DNA of 64,000 nt from Acanthochlamys bracteata (GCA_019914995.1 CM034126.1:1183001-1247000); one strand, 5' to 3'. Shown: positions 1 through 13,321, numbered from the stretch's first letter. Numbers and translations: made by a program. The notes: a model not told the origin generated them from the letters alone.

Positions 1-3000
1 TCCTGGTTTGTGCTCCAAGTAATGTGGCTGTGGACCAGTTGGCTGAAAAAATTAGTGCAACTGGGTTAAAGGTAAACAAAGTTTGGCAACCATATCGATC
101 GTGTCTCTATCTTAGTATTTTGTATTGGAAATATGTTTTGTAAGGTCTGAAAATAATACAAATATTTGTTTCTATCTATATTGTGTTTATATCATTTCTA
201 ATAATTTATTTTGATCACTTACATTTTGTAAGTGGAGGTACTCATGAAGTGATGGAGAATGAGTTGTGCAGATTTGGCTGCTTATGTCATGATAAGGGTC
301 ATAAATGTTATCGTCTTAATCAATAATGGATAAGTCGTGCGAGTGTGACTCAATCATGATATGTAACATGCAATCTTTTGGAAGCACTTATCTCTAAAGA
401 CCCTTGGCAGCAGGATTTCCATAGTATCAAAATTCATATAAAATACATTTCCTTTAAGTTCAGGATTAAGAGTAGCATAGCCTAGTTTTCACTGGAAATT
501 TCCTTCATTAGAAAGCAGTAATTCTTGGGATATTGTTTTGGTTTGATAAAGGAAACAAAAGAAGCGAATATAATCTGTTCTGGTTTAACATGTTTAGATG
601 GAGAAGCAAATATAATCTTTTGTGGTTTAACATGTTTGGATGGTTAGGATCAAACTAAAAATACTTAAATTGTTGGATTTGGGTATGACCATCTGTAAAC
701 CAATATTCCTTGATACTTATGATACAGTATTCTTTTTTGCGAACTGCCTATCTCCATTTTGCTTGGGTATGGAGCAACCTGGGAATACTTGTAGAGCACC
801 TTGAGTTGAATACTATGATTAAGGGAAAAGTCTTCTACTAAATGAATGTTGTTGTGGTTAGCAAAAGTAATATCCTTCAATTGTATGATTTTACACTTGG
901 CTTTAACTGAATTTCTGACATTTGATGAATGTTAATTAATGATGCCTTTTTTTAGTTTCTGACATCCATGAATGTAACTAATGATGCCTTTTTTTGTAAC
1001 TTATTGTGTTGAAACGAAGTTATTACTCAGTGATTATTGTAGCAATTAAAAATTTTTTGAATTTTTTCTTTGTTCTTAGGTTGTTAGGCTCTGTGCTAAA
1101 TCGAGGGAGGCTGTCAGTTCCCCAGTGGAGCATTTAACTCTTCACTACCAGGTGGCGTGGCCCCTACTAAGCTTTTGGTGATGCCGAGGATGTGTTTTTT
1201 ATGTGATGTCAGTTGAAACAGCATTCTTTTGCAGGTTCGAAATCTTGATACATCTGAAAAGAGCGAGCTACATAAGCTTCAACAATTGAAAGATGAACAA
1301 GGTGCAATTAACAGTGCCCCCTCTTATGTTATAAGCTTTCTCGCTTTTTAAGTGGCCAGAAGGCTGTCCTGGCAATTGCTGTACTGCCTTCTTGGCTTCT
1401 GAATTTCGTCCAATGAGTTGATCTTGCAAGTCACCTTTGTTAGACCTCCAAATATACATTTCGTTTCTCCGTTCATCGACTGATTATTACTGAAAATTTT
1501 TATATAAAACTTTTAGGGGAACTGTCAAGCAGCGACGAAAAGAAGTTCAAGGCACTGAAGCGGGCTACTGAGAGGGAGATATTACAGAGTGCTGATGTAA
1601 TTTGCAGCACTTGTGTTGGGGCAGGAGATCCTAGATTGGCAAACTTCCGGTTCCGTCAGGTTGGTATTTGTATTTCTTTTTCGTGCGAATTGTTTCTAGG
1701 GTCTTTGCTAGCTTACCTCATTCTATCATCTGTCAAAAATTATATTCCAGGTTCTTATAGATGAATCTACTCAGGCAACAGAACCTGAGTGTCTCATTCC
1801 TCTTGTTCTTGGAGTTAAACAGGTACTTGGCTGTTAAAAGTCTGTCTCTTGTGGGGGATGTTCTATTACTTGTCTCTAACTTGTGCTTTACTGATACAGG
1901 TTGTTCTGGTTGGAGATCATTGTCAACTTGGTCCTGTCATCATGTGTAAGAAGGCAGCCCGTGCGGGGTTAGCACAATCCCTCTTTGAGCGCCTTGTCCT
2001 TCTTGGGCTGAAACCATTCAGGTTGCAGGTACTGCTGAAAATTTTCTTGTATTTGGATTACATTTGTTTCTGTACAATCTGCATAAGATTTGAGACTATC
2101 AGTTAGTTTAATTTTTTAATATGATACATATGTCATATTTTTATGTCTATTTATTGATTTATAAATTCTACGTACATTTGATTAATTCTTTTCTACATTA
2201 AATTTAAAATAAGAGCTATTGAAAATAACTTGTACAAACTATAACATATCTGTTTGCAGATTAAGCTAAAATATGGGTCTCTTTTGTTATCATATCGAAT
2301 GCGGGCTCTGCTGCTTTCTTTTTTTCATTTTCCCCTAGTTTTTAAAACGAAGTTGCTATCAATTTATTTTCTTAGTTGGGTTTAAGGGGTGTTGGAATTA
2401 GCATACTTGTTGATGGATTTGCTGTTTTCATATTCAGGTCCAATACAGAATGCATCCTTCATTATCAGAATTTCCCTCAAACAGCTTTTATGAGGGAACC
2501 CTTCAGAATGGTGTGACAGTAAATGAAAGGCAATCATTGGGGATTGATTTTCCATGGCCAGTGCCTCACCGTCCGATGTTTTTCTATGTTCAGGTATTGT
2601 ATCATGTTTTTTCATCTGAACATTTTCTGTTACACTTTCAAATATGAAATTTTGAAACGCCATCTTTCTAATACATCTGTGCCTGTATAACTTTATTTAA
2701 ATGCTTAGATGGGACAAGAGGAGATAAGTGCAAGTGGAACATCTTATTTGAATAGGACAGAGGCTGCAAATGTTGAAAAAATTGTAACAACTTTCTTGAG
2801 GAGTGGTGTTGTTCCAAGTCAGGTGCTAGGCTTTTTGTTTTCTTTGACTTGGTTCAGACTTTTTGCTGTTTCTGTGCATCACCGCATTTCTTTCCTAACC
2901 ATGTAGATTGGTGTTATAACTCCATATGAAGGACAAAGGGCATATATAGTCAACTATATGTCAAGGAATGGATCTCTCAGGCAACAACTGTACAAGGATA

Positions 3001-6000
3001 TTGAGGTTCTTTTGTTTTTTGGTTGCTTATGGTTTATTTGGTGGAGTTGGTGCTTTAGTTCGACGTACTTATTTATGTTTTCTTTAGGTTGCAAGTGTTG
3101 ACTCCTTTCAAGGAAGAGAAAAGGATTACATCATTTTATCTTGTGTTAGGAGTAACGAGCACCAGGTGACAATTTTTCATTTGTCTCTCATATCTTTACA
3201 ACTATTAAGAATATCGCTTTCCTCAATACACATTCCTCCTTCCGGATAGGAGTTGTTTCCTATGCGCTTGATCTCCAATCTAGTTAAGAATAACAAACTT
3301 GATGATTAATAGAAATGTGTACATAATTACTGTTTTGGAGCTTGTAAACAGATTCATGCAGATTTGTAGTGCACTTGTATTTGTGGTTGCACATTCCCCT
3401 ACATTTTTCTGACCATTGGAAACTCTTTGATCTGAGTGTGAGCTTTTTTTTTTTCTTGTATGCATAATATTGCACATGTATGCATGAAACACATCCTCTT
3501 TACCTTTGTCTCTAAAGATCATCTTAAGGCTTCTAGCTCTAGTGTTAAACGATATTCTTAAACCATATGGTTCTGTCTCCTTGAGGTAGTGGATATACTT
3601 CTGCTAAACGTATTGCTTCTCATGTAGGCATTTCTGCTTAATTGCATATAGATGTTGGTATGCTTATCATTGTTGCTCTCTCTTGATCCCAATTTTTATA
3701 CCCTGGAATTGCGGTGCTAGTAGGCTGTGCATTCATTTAGCTGATTCATTGTTAATTCCGTTGGTGGGGAGATCCTAATGAAGATTTTGTGGCTCTTGCG
3801 GAACATTTTGTGCTTGATTATAGTTGTTGATCAATGAAATGGAAGAATGATAATTTCTTCATTAAGATTTTGCATTCTAAAGTTGGATCCTATTTATAGA
3901 AATTATTTGGTCTTTTGCAATATATTGTTGCTGATAAGCGCTTCTGCATGGATTGCAGCAACATTGGTACTGAGTTCGTTGGGTTTATAGTGAATGAGTA
4001 TTGTTGGTCGAATTTTTGCAAGCTGCCATGTTATATTAAATGTCATGTATGGTTTTACTTTAATATTGTTGGTTCATTTTATTGTAGTTGGTGGCAGAAA
4101 AGTTGGTACATGTACATTACGTACCCAAAATATTTGTTTCCATGTGGTCATCTAGTGCTGTTGTTCACCTTCTGACTCCTTTTTACTAGGGCATTGGATT
4201 TCTGAATGACCCACGCCGCCTAAATGTTGCACTCACTCGAGCTCGTTATGGCATTGTTATTTTGGGGAATCCGAAAGTTTTAAGCAAGCAACCATTGTGG
4301 AACGGTTTATTAACACATTACAAGGTACCTTCTCTTTTGCCTTTGTCGCTTGCTGTCCTGAGATTGTGCTGGCGTATTTGAGTTTGTATGCTGGAGTATT
4401 CAGCTTTTGCAGTTCATTTAATTAATTAGGAAACTTGACGCGAAACCTCATGTGTTTTATCCTATCAGCATTAGTTCTGTTTTTGATGCATTTTAATTGA
4501 TTTCAAATTTAAAATAACCAGATCATAGTAAATGATATTCTTTGTTATTGTTCCATGTCAATATAGGCAAACCATGAATAAATTTCGAGGAAAGAGCTGG
4601 CTTGCCTAATATATCTGATTTGTTATGCTCTTAATCACATAAATTTTCACTAGGCTTGTGCATGGAATTTATCTACAACAATAGCAACAATCAAGCCTTT
4701 GGGTACAGGATTTTTCTTCAGCGTAGCCTTTCTAGTAGCTGCGCTCCACTTCATTTGTCTTGTTGTGAATCTATCATATTTCAAACAACTTCAGCCTTTT
4801 GTATTGTCTTTGATTGATACAATGGAAGAAAATTTTCTTCACAGCCACTACCATTGTTGATTGTGAGATTTTGTTCACTAACCATTGATCATGTGAGCAA
4901 ATTTTCTCTTTAGTATGAGCCAGTTTACCCTGTTTGGTGTCCATTTCACTTTTTTAGATGAACATTTGCATTTCCCTATGTAATGGTTCTCGCATTACAC
5001 AACTCTTACAGATTGATTGTTAGTTTTAATCTCACCTAAATGTATGAACCACTAGGTATGACATTGTTGTCTTGTACTGTGAGATATGTTAAAAACCTTT
5101 ATAGATTGTGCTGCAGTCATCGTTTTCTCTTCCTAATAAGTGACAGTTGCATCATTAGTGTAGTTCCGTTATGTTTGTACAGTTTGACCTCTCATAATTT
5201 AAATGACAGTGTTTGTAAACAGGGGATTGGTGTCATCTGTATCTGTTAGTGGTATTTGAGATAACTACTTGCCTGTGGGATGATATATTGATTCTGCCAT
5301 TGTTAGAAAAGATTATAGGATTCGTATTTGATCTATTAGTGTTAGAAAAGAAAACAGACTTTTAATATTATCAAATAGCACGTTAGTGCGATAGTCAAGT
5401 TGATTTCATACCATTTATCCCATTTATGCAGTGACAGTCATATTCCAATGATTTTGTTTGTCTTAAGGTTTTATGGATATGAATTGTTATATTGCTTGTG
5501 TGAGTTGTCTCCAGGAAAATGAATGTCTTGTTGAAGGGCCTTTGAACAACTTAAAACAGAGTATGGTGCAGTTTCAGAAGCCTAAAAAGGTACGTCTCCA
5601 TCCTCAACTTCTGCTATTCTGTATGCTAAAATATTATGAGCTGCTTATGCTGAAGCTTATTTGCAGTTCAATTAATGAATTTTTGGTGGCTATCCTAATT
5701 GTCCTTGTTTGATTGTGCCTGCATGAAAAGCAGATTTATAATGAGCGCAGAGTAATTTTTGGGGGTGCACATCGGTTTCTTCCTAATGAAGGTTTTGGGT
5801 CTGTCGCTTCAAGTTCAATCTCTGATAAACATGGTGGCCGTACTAAGGGTAATTCATAGATATTTCAGTTTACCTTGTTGATGAAATTTCTAAGCTAGCT
5901 TATTTCTTGTTAGAAGTTTTTTATAGTGTATCTTAGAAATATTTCCTTTATTTTACTGTTTATATGTTTGTATTCTTACTAAATATTTATTTTTTATGAA

Positions 6001-9000
6001 TTAGGCCAATCTTAAATTTGTTACTTTCATGAATTAGGCCAACCTTACATGCCATTTGGTCCACCTAATGGCACGCATAAGCCTGGTGTACACCCAGTTG
6101 TCCATCCTTTGCCTAGAATTCCTTTACCACCCTTTCCTGGTGGACCGCACTCCCAGCCCTATGCTATTCCTACTCGAGGAGTTGTACATGGGCCTATTGG
6201 AGCAGTTTCTCAGCCTGGAAGTAGGGGATTTGGTGCTGGTCATGGTAATTCCGGTGGTCCTATTGGAGGTCACCTCCCACATCAACAAAATTCCCAACAG
6301 AACGCGTCCAACTTGAATTCTGCTTTCAATTACCCTACTTTAGATAATCCGAGCAGTCAGCCTTCAGTTGGAGGGCCCCTGTCTCAAAGTGGACTAATGA
6401 CTCAGGTATATTCTGTCATTTGAATGTAATTGTTGGTATGTAATAGTTTGCATATCATATTAGTTTACAGTTAGGCTGCACAAGTTCTTAATACATTTTG
6501 GTTCATCATTAGGTGCCCAAATCAAAACTTTTATTGAGTATGGAATTAATGTTTATGTTTCTAGCTTTGGAGCTTCTTTTGTATTATAAATATTCTTGCT
6601 GTTCGTATATTGATTCTTTGGCATATTTCAGAGAACATGGATACAAAGTTATTTCTTCCATCTTTTTTGCTATTTTTTGGTGTAGATATCTTTCCTTTGT
6701 CCCCCTTTTAAAAATTAGTTGGACACGGAATTTGTTATAGTTTTCATCTTCTTAGTACAATATGCTTGAGAAACACAAATATTCTTCCTTTGTAGGTTTA
6801 CTAATTTTTAAAGACTCTTAGGCTGAGTTTGCATAAGTGTTAGGGTGGAAGAAGCCCTTTAGAATGCTATTCTAAGAGAGACTTAGATCATGTTTTGAAA
6901 AGCTAATTTGTTGTTTGGTAAATGATCTATTGAATTAAGAATTCAGCAATTGCTTCTTCTATAAAGATATGCTGAAGCGGTTACAAAACCAAAGTTGAGA
7001 ATGATTGTTTTGAATTATAAATCAGAGTGGAAGTAAAGGGATAAGCTTGCCGTTTAATCACTAGTACCAGTTTTTCTCACGTACCTTTGCTGAAGCAGTC
7101 CAGTGCCTGGTTCTCTTATGGATTGTTTGGATAATGGTTGTTGATGGTGAATGGTGGTGATGGTGAAGCATTTCACCATGTTAACTATGTTTGTTTTGAT
7201 TTCATTAATGGAAGGGAAGGGGAATTGTTCCCCATCCCTCACCATGTTTTATGGTGAAATGTGTACCCACCAATTTAGTGGGTACACATGGTGACAAAGT
7301 GGGAAGCAAATTTGCTTCCCCTTTTGTCCTTTTATATTTTAATTATTTTAATTATTTAATATTTATTTTAATTAGATATTTTTTAATTAAATATTTATTT
7401 TAATTAATATGTGTTATTTGTTATTATAATAATTTATAATTTTTATATTTATTTAAGTTTAATTGATTTTAGTTAGTAGAGAAAATAATAAACCTATATG
7501 ATCAAAATTTTTTAATCTATAATTTTATTTAATTCTGTTAAATTATATCAAATATTAATAAAAAATTAAATTAATATAAAAATTAATCTAAAAGTTATAT
7601 TAATAAAGTTGATTTAAATTATATTAATTAAATTAGTTTAAAATTATATTAATAAAAGTTAGATTAATATAAATAAAAAGGGTATTTGAGTTTTTTATAA
7701 AAGTTTAACTTCCGTTACTCATTTATTTACCCATCTATCCAAACATAGTTAATTTATTACCTTTACCATATATCCAAACATCGTAAGATCAATTAACTAT
7801 CTGTTCCTATCCGTCCTCTTATTATTTTTCCTATCCGTACTCTTACTCTTATTTCTTAGCTATGAATCCAAACATACCCTTAAAGCTTTAGACCCACAGC
7901 ATGGTAGTTGAGTTTGGAGGCTGAATTTCAGAACATAACTCAGTTTGGGAAACTTGAAATATGAAACCTAAAACAAATGGCTGATATCAAAGTTGCAGTC
8001 ACAATAACAGTAACTCTAGAAATTTACATGGCAAGGAATTTGAGGTTGAATTTCATGCTTTAGTTGGAAATGGCAAGGCTCAAGTCTTTGTTGGAGATCA
8101 ATTTTGTGAAATTATATTGCCAATAAATATTTATATTTGTGAATAGTGTGTGAGACAGTGTGTATTTGTCATTTTCCTATATCTCTGAATGAATGAAACC
8201 AGCTCCTGGTACGAGTTTGTTAATAAAACGAAAGATGCTATAGTAATCTTTCCTTGGGTATTTATTGCAATTTATAAGTATAAATTTGTAGATTCTGCCA
8301 AACACCCTGCTAGAGTAAACCTTTGAGAAGTATCAAAATGTGTGTGTGTCGTGCGTGTATAGGAGTTATTCCCCTTCTGATGAGGTGCTTGTTGTATTTG
8401 TTTTTTTAATGTCTAGGTGCCACTTCAAGGGCTTAGTCAACCATTCCATGAGGGATTTCCAGTTGGTGGCATGTCTCAGGTACAGCCTTCCATCTAAACA
8501 TCTCTCCTCTCTTCTCTGTGTCAAAAAATTGTTGTAACTTGTATGACCAAGAGAGCTAAAATTTCTATTGGAATACCAGGACTTTCTGGGTGATGACTTC
8601 AAAAGTCAGGGATCTCATGTTGCATATAATGTTGCAGAATTTACCCAGGTACTCACTGCATTCCTATAATGAAAGTTACATATTTGCAAAAATTTGCTTA
8701 GTGATATCTGTCTTTTATTATTATCCTTTTTCACTTTAATTATTAATTTGCTGTCTATTCTACTTCTTTGCTAGCAATTTTCTTAGAATTAGCAGATTTA
8801 GACTTGCCTCCTGATATTTGGCATCTCTTTCTGCTGATAGTTCATTGTGTTTTCTTTACATTAGTCATTTTGTTATAAGCATTCATATCAAAGCCGATTT
8901 TAGGCATTTTGGTTATAGGAATAGACTTGCTTAGAGGAAATTGATTTTAGACACAATGACGAAGTAAATTTCCTGTTAGAGCGGGTTTGTTTCTAAAATT

Positions 9001-9972
9001 GTCAACGTGACTATTATTTAATTGATAATACATTATACGTCACCTATAATTTCTCTTGTCTTTGTTGATTAGGAATTGCATCCCTAGAAGCGCAGCACTT
9101 GAATATCCTTCGTGATATCCTAATTCAATATTTAACATGCTTAAATTGAGATCGAAGTACTAATTTAGCATGATAACCATCTATACTACATTATTGTTTT
9201 AGGAAATACATTTCTGGGTATTCGGATATGTCCCTCTCTGTAATTGAACAACTAAAACATGCAACTAATACTGATCCTGTTTTATTTGAGTTCAAGGATT
9301 GTTCCCATTTCCGGTAATAGATTCTAGACAAGTTCTGAAACTTTGGATGTGACAGTAAACTTAGAAGTTTATCCTTTACAGGCTACTCATAGTGGATATG
9401 GTATGGAGTACGCCAGTCAAGGCCCACAAGCTGGATATCCTGGGAGTTACTTAAACCAAAACTCCCAACCAGGATATTCACATTTGGGCTCGGTCAATGA
9501 CTTCCAGGTTGGTTACCATAGATATGTTCATTGTTAGATAATATGACATGATGAGTATATGAGTTTTGTAAATGGTAAAAGATCATCAGTACTCCAATAC
9601 TGCCAGTAGATGTCCTTTATTCTTATGTTTGTTGAAAATGGTGAAGGATTATACTCATGGCTCACAAGGCTTATTCACACAAGCTAGCTTTGGTGATCCT
9701 TCTCGAGATGAATCTTCTCGTGGCCATTTTACCGTGGCAGGACCTGGTCCTCTGCAGTCACAGGTTTTTTTTTACTTTCATTGTTTCCCATTCTCTTGTA
9801 CTTCCCTTCCAATTCAAGATTTTTGAGACCAGAACTGACTACTAAACTTCACTAGGGTTTAATGAAGTCCATGTACACCCAGCCTTTCAATCAGTACAAT
9901 AGTCAGCCACCAAGTATATCGCCTCAGCATGGGCAGACTTCATCAGACCAGAAACTTCATTATAATGGCTGA
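1..9972 (+). CDS. UPF1: UPF1 RNA helicase, 5'-truncated by the window edge
   Basis: ATP-dependent superfamily 1 RNA helicase, the central factor of nonsense-mediated mRNA decay; it acts on cytoplasmic mRNPs with UPF2, UPF3 and SMG7. Nineteen coding exons are seen: 1-71, 1080-1151, 1235-1301, 1517-1659, 1751-1822, 1900-2028, 2438-2593, 2709-2822, 2907-3005, 3088-3165, 4190-4324, 5515-5589, 5734-5848, 6038-6405, 8417-8479, 8580-8648, 9382-9507, 9647-9763 and 9856-9972 (stop TGA). All borders are GT..AG and phases agree. They encode 727 residues; the frame starts at base 3. Helicase motifs appear in order: Ia ([15 protein letters not shown]), II (IDESTQA), III ([11 protein letters not shown]), IV (QYRMHP), V ([12 protein letters not shown]), VI ([11 protein letters not shown]). 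Walker A and the Cys/His-rich domain lie upstream of the window. The Gly/Pro/Gln-rich tail carries 17 SQ or TQ dipeptides, the phosphorylation sites expected for this family. Identity is firm; short-exon borders are inferred. Confidence 0.95.
561..644. repeat. 42-bp tandem duplication in a UPF1 intron
   Basis: Two imperfect copies of about 42 bp lie head to tail, each containing GGTTTAACATGTTT followed by an A/G and GATGG. They fall in the first visible UPF1 intron and have no apparent coding role. Confidence 0.7.
908..997. repeat. Short tandem duplication in a UPF1 intron
   Basis: Two imperfect copies of about 45 bp each hold TTTCTGACAT and, further on, AATGATGCCTTTTTTT. They sit upstream of the acceptor of the exon at 1080. 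Probably a local replication slip. Confidence 0.6.
5998..6049 (+). promoter_or_regulatory. Duplicated 3' splice site in UPF1 intron 13
   Basis: The string GAATTAGGCCAA, with its AG acceptor, occurs at 5999 and again at 6031. Splicing to the second copy (exon start 6038) keeps the UPF1 frame. Splicing to the first (exon start 6005) would read Gly-Gln-Ser and then a TAA stop. Both copies follow T-rich sequence. The duplication and the stop are visible; use of the upstream site is inference. Confidence 0.6.
7119..7879. mobile_element. Tourist-like (PIF/Harbinger) MITE in UPF1 intron 14
   Basis: A 761-bp segment has imperfect terminal inverted repeats: left TGGATTGTTTGGAT, and right end reading GGGTATGTTTGGAT on the other strand, 11 of 14 matching. 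It is flanked by a TTA target duplication at 7116-7118 and 7880-7882. It has no coding capacity. The interior has an AT-rich core, and the left part holds a small hairpin (GTGTACCCAC..GTGGGTACAC) around 7261-7289. The TTA duplication and the GTTTGG ends are typical of Tourist elements. It lies inside the 2-kb intron 6406-8416. Confidence 0.75.
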
Positions 9973-10650
9973 GTCTGCATGTGTGATTAAGAGAATGGCT
10001 TTTATGGTTTGCTTCCAGCAAGACAGTTGTGCCAGTCCTTTTGGAGAACAAGGTTGTCATTCTTTGAATGATCAGCCGCTTTTGGTTGTGAACTGATCGA
10101 CTGTTCAGTCGATGCTGCGGAAGGTGACCTGCCAGTTCTATACTGCAAAGGTGGTACAATTGGAGCTGAGCGAACTATATTATCCCACTCTGGTTATGGA
10201 AATGTGTAGTTGTTCAACGGCAAGTACTATTTACTGTAAGATGGAGTATTTATGTGAAATATGCCATCTGCTGAATAGAATCAGAATGAAAAAGTGGATA
10301 TGGTGACAGCATTGTGCACATGGATATCCATGCAAATGGAAAACTTGGATTCTGCGTGAAGGATGTGCTTCAGATGCGAGTAGAGTACAGCTTCTGTGGA
10401 AGGCGTGAGGTACGAAGCCCATTACAGTAACGAGCTCCTTGTGCGGCACCTTGCACATTCCAAATACGGCTTGTAGTTTGTTGGGGTTGCGGAAATTATG
10501 CTGTGTATGAACAGCTATGTTGTGTGCTGATACTAAAGAGATTTTAGTCACGTATTTTACATGAATTAGTAGCTGAGTGATTTGTGTCAGTTATGCCAAT
10601 ATTAAAAATTGATTTTAAGTCATTCTAATTTGAACACTGTAACTGAGTAA
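9973..10650 (+). other. UPF1 3' untranslated region (approximate)
   Basis: No convincing reading frame follows the UPF1 stop. The first 600 bases are of moderate GC content, in contrast to the AT-rich sequence after about 10900, which fits a transcribed 3' UTR. An AATAAA-like string (AAATAAATTG) occurs near 10690. The true end is unknown. Confidence 0.4.
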
Positions 10651-11200
10651 TCTTTTCCTTATGCATGTGATATTGAAGAATGCTATAAATAAATTGTAGC
10701 GGATGCTTCTGATCTTGCACGCGATGCTAGGCTATTGCTTGATAGTAGAGCAGTAAATGCCAGTTGTTTCTTAATTAATGGCCCGGTTTGCAGTTTCTAT
10801 AGCGTGCATATCATGTCTATGGGAGTAGCAAGCACAGTATAACAAAAAGATTGACCTGCATTTCTTATTAATGGATTTCACTTCTTGGTTTGACACGGAC
10901 TATTTGTCATTTTATATCGAATTTGTACTTTCACATTGATTAAGCGTACTTATTTATGTTTGAAATACAATTTTTTGCGTTCTGAACAGTTATATATTTA
11001 TATTTTATTAACAATTAATTTTTGTAACTTATTTGTAAATTTCTGTTTTTATCATTAAATTAAAATTATTTCTCATTCCATTTCTAACAAAAACAAATAT
11101 CAAAATTAATTTGTTTGTACTGATGATATTTTTAAACTAATTTTTTGAACTCACTTCAGTAATAGTTTCAACGCCTAAATGAAACCCAGCGAAGAGATAG
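10650..11200. other. Intergenic, nothing recognised
   Basis: Increasingly AT-rich sequence with no open frame of note, no repeat with clear ends and no RNA gene seen. Confidence 0.5.
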
Positions 11201-11239
11201 GTAATTATTCTATAATTAACTAGATGCAAGTAGAAGGGT

Positions 11240-12462
11240 TTCTAGTTTAAGCAGCAGCAGCGGCAGTTCCCTCGATCAACTGGAATATTAGCTTCCATGT
11301 TATCGCTTTCTTGGAGTGGTACATGATCCGGTTTGCCACTTTCTGTAAGCGCCCTGCAAGTCGTACCTCCAAATCAACCCTTTTCTAAGTGTCAACGCCA
11401 TAAGACATTAACCGACCCTGAAATTACATCCCTCAAGGTGTTTATGCAATCTTGCTCATTGCGTGACAAGAAGATAGAACTGAAGGTGATGTGAAGGCTT
11501 CCGGAAATTTTCAAGTCGCGGTGGTTGCTGCAGTAGACCTTCCTCAACGAAAGTTTGACAACTATAAATTGCAGCGATTTTTTATTTCTCGGCTCTTGGT
11601 TGTCACTTTGTTCAGCTCCACGCTAACTTGGAGTCCAACAATTACAGAGGCAACAACGGATGGCAAGCTTACTTATAGCAGGCTTGTATTCCTATACTAC
11701 TACTATGAGATGGTGTAACATTTCGGACAGCTTGCTAGCGTTGCATTTACAGTGTCATATTATTGGTTTGATTTATCATGTTTATACGCTCGGCATGTAC
11801 TCTTGAAAAGGTACATATTTTACTTAGAAGAAATAATTAATAAATTTTAAACGGTTGTACACTGATATAGCAGCTGCAGAGCTGTAGAAACACTAACACA
11901 TAAATTTTAGATGCAAAAAGCAGAAAGGTCGGAAGCCTTTTGGATTGATTAAGTAGCTGGTCAGGCGATGATGTCCTCTGTCGATCTCTCGGATGCTTAA
12001 GTAAATATCCGCCGGCATACGAGTTCTCATCATCAATTTCATAGGCTCCTTAGAGTACTTGTTCTAAACTGCGGCAAGTCCAAAGCAATCTGCCAACTCT
12101 ACTTCCATGGCAGCCCATTTCACGTAGACAATGCCGTTAGGCATTACCCTCGGATTGCATTCCTCACTGTTTTTTGCATGATCTTCCCCGTTGCATGAAA
12201 AAGAGATAGGACCTTTCATAGTGAGCGTAGTCGTACTCCACTCCATGTTCGATGAAGAGGCTTTTGGAATTTTGAGATAACGGTGATCCCTCCGATGCAC
12301 GTTCCTTACGCCCCCAAGAACGACATCGACGAACGTTTCTCCATCTTCACGTTCCTGGTGTTCATTCTGAATACCTACGCTGCCGCATACTACTTTAGAG
12401 TCCCGAGCTATGAAGGTAGCACTGGATGGCATGGTTATTGTGCGCGGCACTTTGTCGAACAC
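11240..12462 (-). pseudogene. Coding-like stretch of unknown family, possibly degraded
   Basis: This region is richer in GC than its surroundings. On the minus strand it holds a 132-codon open frame (12462-12064) and further short open segments down to about 11240, but no joined model with good splice sites could be made. The 132-residue frame is Glu- and Val-rich, contains five Cys and ends at a stop at 12064. I do not recognise the family. A 114-codon frame on the plus strand overlaps it (12283-12627), so strand is uncertain. It may be a gene relic, a fast-evolving gene, or chance. No function is assigned. Confidence 0.25.
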
Positions 12463-12996
12463 TTAGTGTGCACAAATTACCCGACGGCAATTGTAAACTG
12501 CTTTCATTCATGTAGATCAAATACACAATTGAGAGAGCGCTGTATGAGAGAATCTACCAGAAAATATGGAGAGCTCACCGCGGCAGAACTAGAAAAAGAG
12601 ATTTATTTGATTTCATTCGTTCAGTAAGATAACAGGCGGTAGCGGTGATTTTTGATAATTGCATAAATGGACCACTTCTAAATGTTAAGAAATGTTGAAG
12701 CCACAGCTCTTTCCAGCGACAAAAATGTGATGTTATCTAGCACATGGAAAAATAGCAACTCACGTTTGTGAGGTTTCGTAATTTGCAGTACCGTCCATTT
12801 GTTTAGTGTTTAGGAATCTTGATGCCACAGCTTTGATCCAGGCTGGGGAAGTGATGTATAGCATACGAAAAATGATCAAATCCCTGATTATTAAGTTTGG
12901 TGTAGTCCAAATCTTAGTGTAGAAATATTGAAGCCACAGCTCTCGCCCAAGCAACAAAACGTATGATGTACCGCGATCGTAAAAATCAGCGACTTA

Positions 12997-13256
12997 GGAC
13001 ATGTTTGAAATGCATGTAACTAAATTTTACAAAACTAAATTTCGTAAACATAAAATTCGATAAAATATAAAATTCGGTAAAAATTGAGTTTAAATGACGT
13101 TTGAAATAAGTAAAATCAAATTTAAAATCAAATTTTAATAAAATTAAAGTTCGGTGTAAAATAGAAATTAAATTCAAAATGACAATTGAAATACGTAAAA
13201 TAATCGAACTTAAAATCTGAAAAAAAAAAAAAATTTGGTGTACTTAAAATAAACCC
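12997..13256. mobile_element. Candidate small Tourist-like MITE
   Basis: A 260-bp AT-rich, non-coding segment is bounded by TTA at 12994-12996 and 13257-13259. It begins GGACATGTTTGAAAT and ends AAAATAAACCC. The inverted-repeat match is weak. The interior repeats the words TAAAATTC and AAATTTA. Called mainly by analogy with the clearer elements in UPF1 and LON2 introns. Confidence 0.4.
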
Positions 13257-13313
13257 TTAAAGAATTTCTGTCGTTTGCTAATTTGCAATAATAGTCCAAC
13301 CAGCGTAGAAACG

Positions 13314-13321
13314 GAATCGAG
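13314..13321. repeat. Left 8-bp target site duplication of the hAT element
   Basis: GAATCGAG, identical to the copy at 19387-19394 directly outside the other terminal repeat. Confidence 0.93.
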
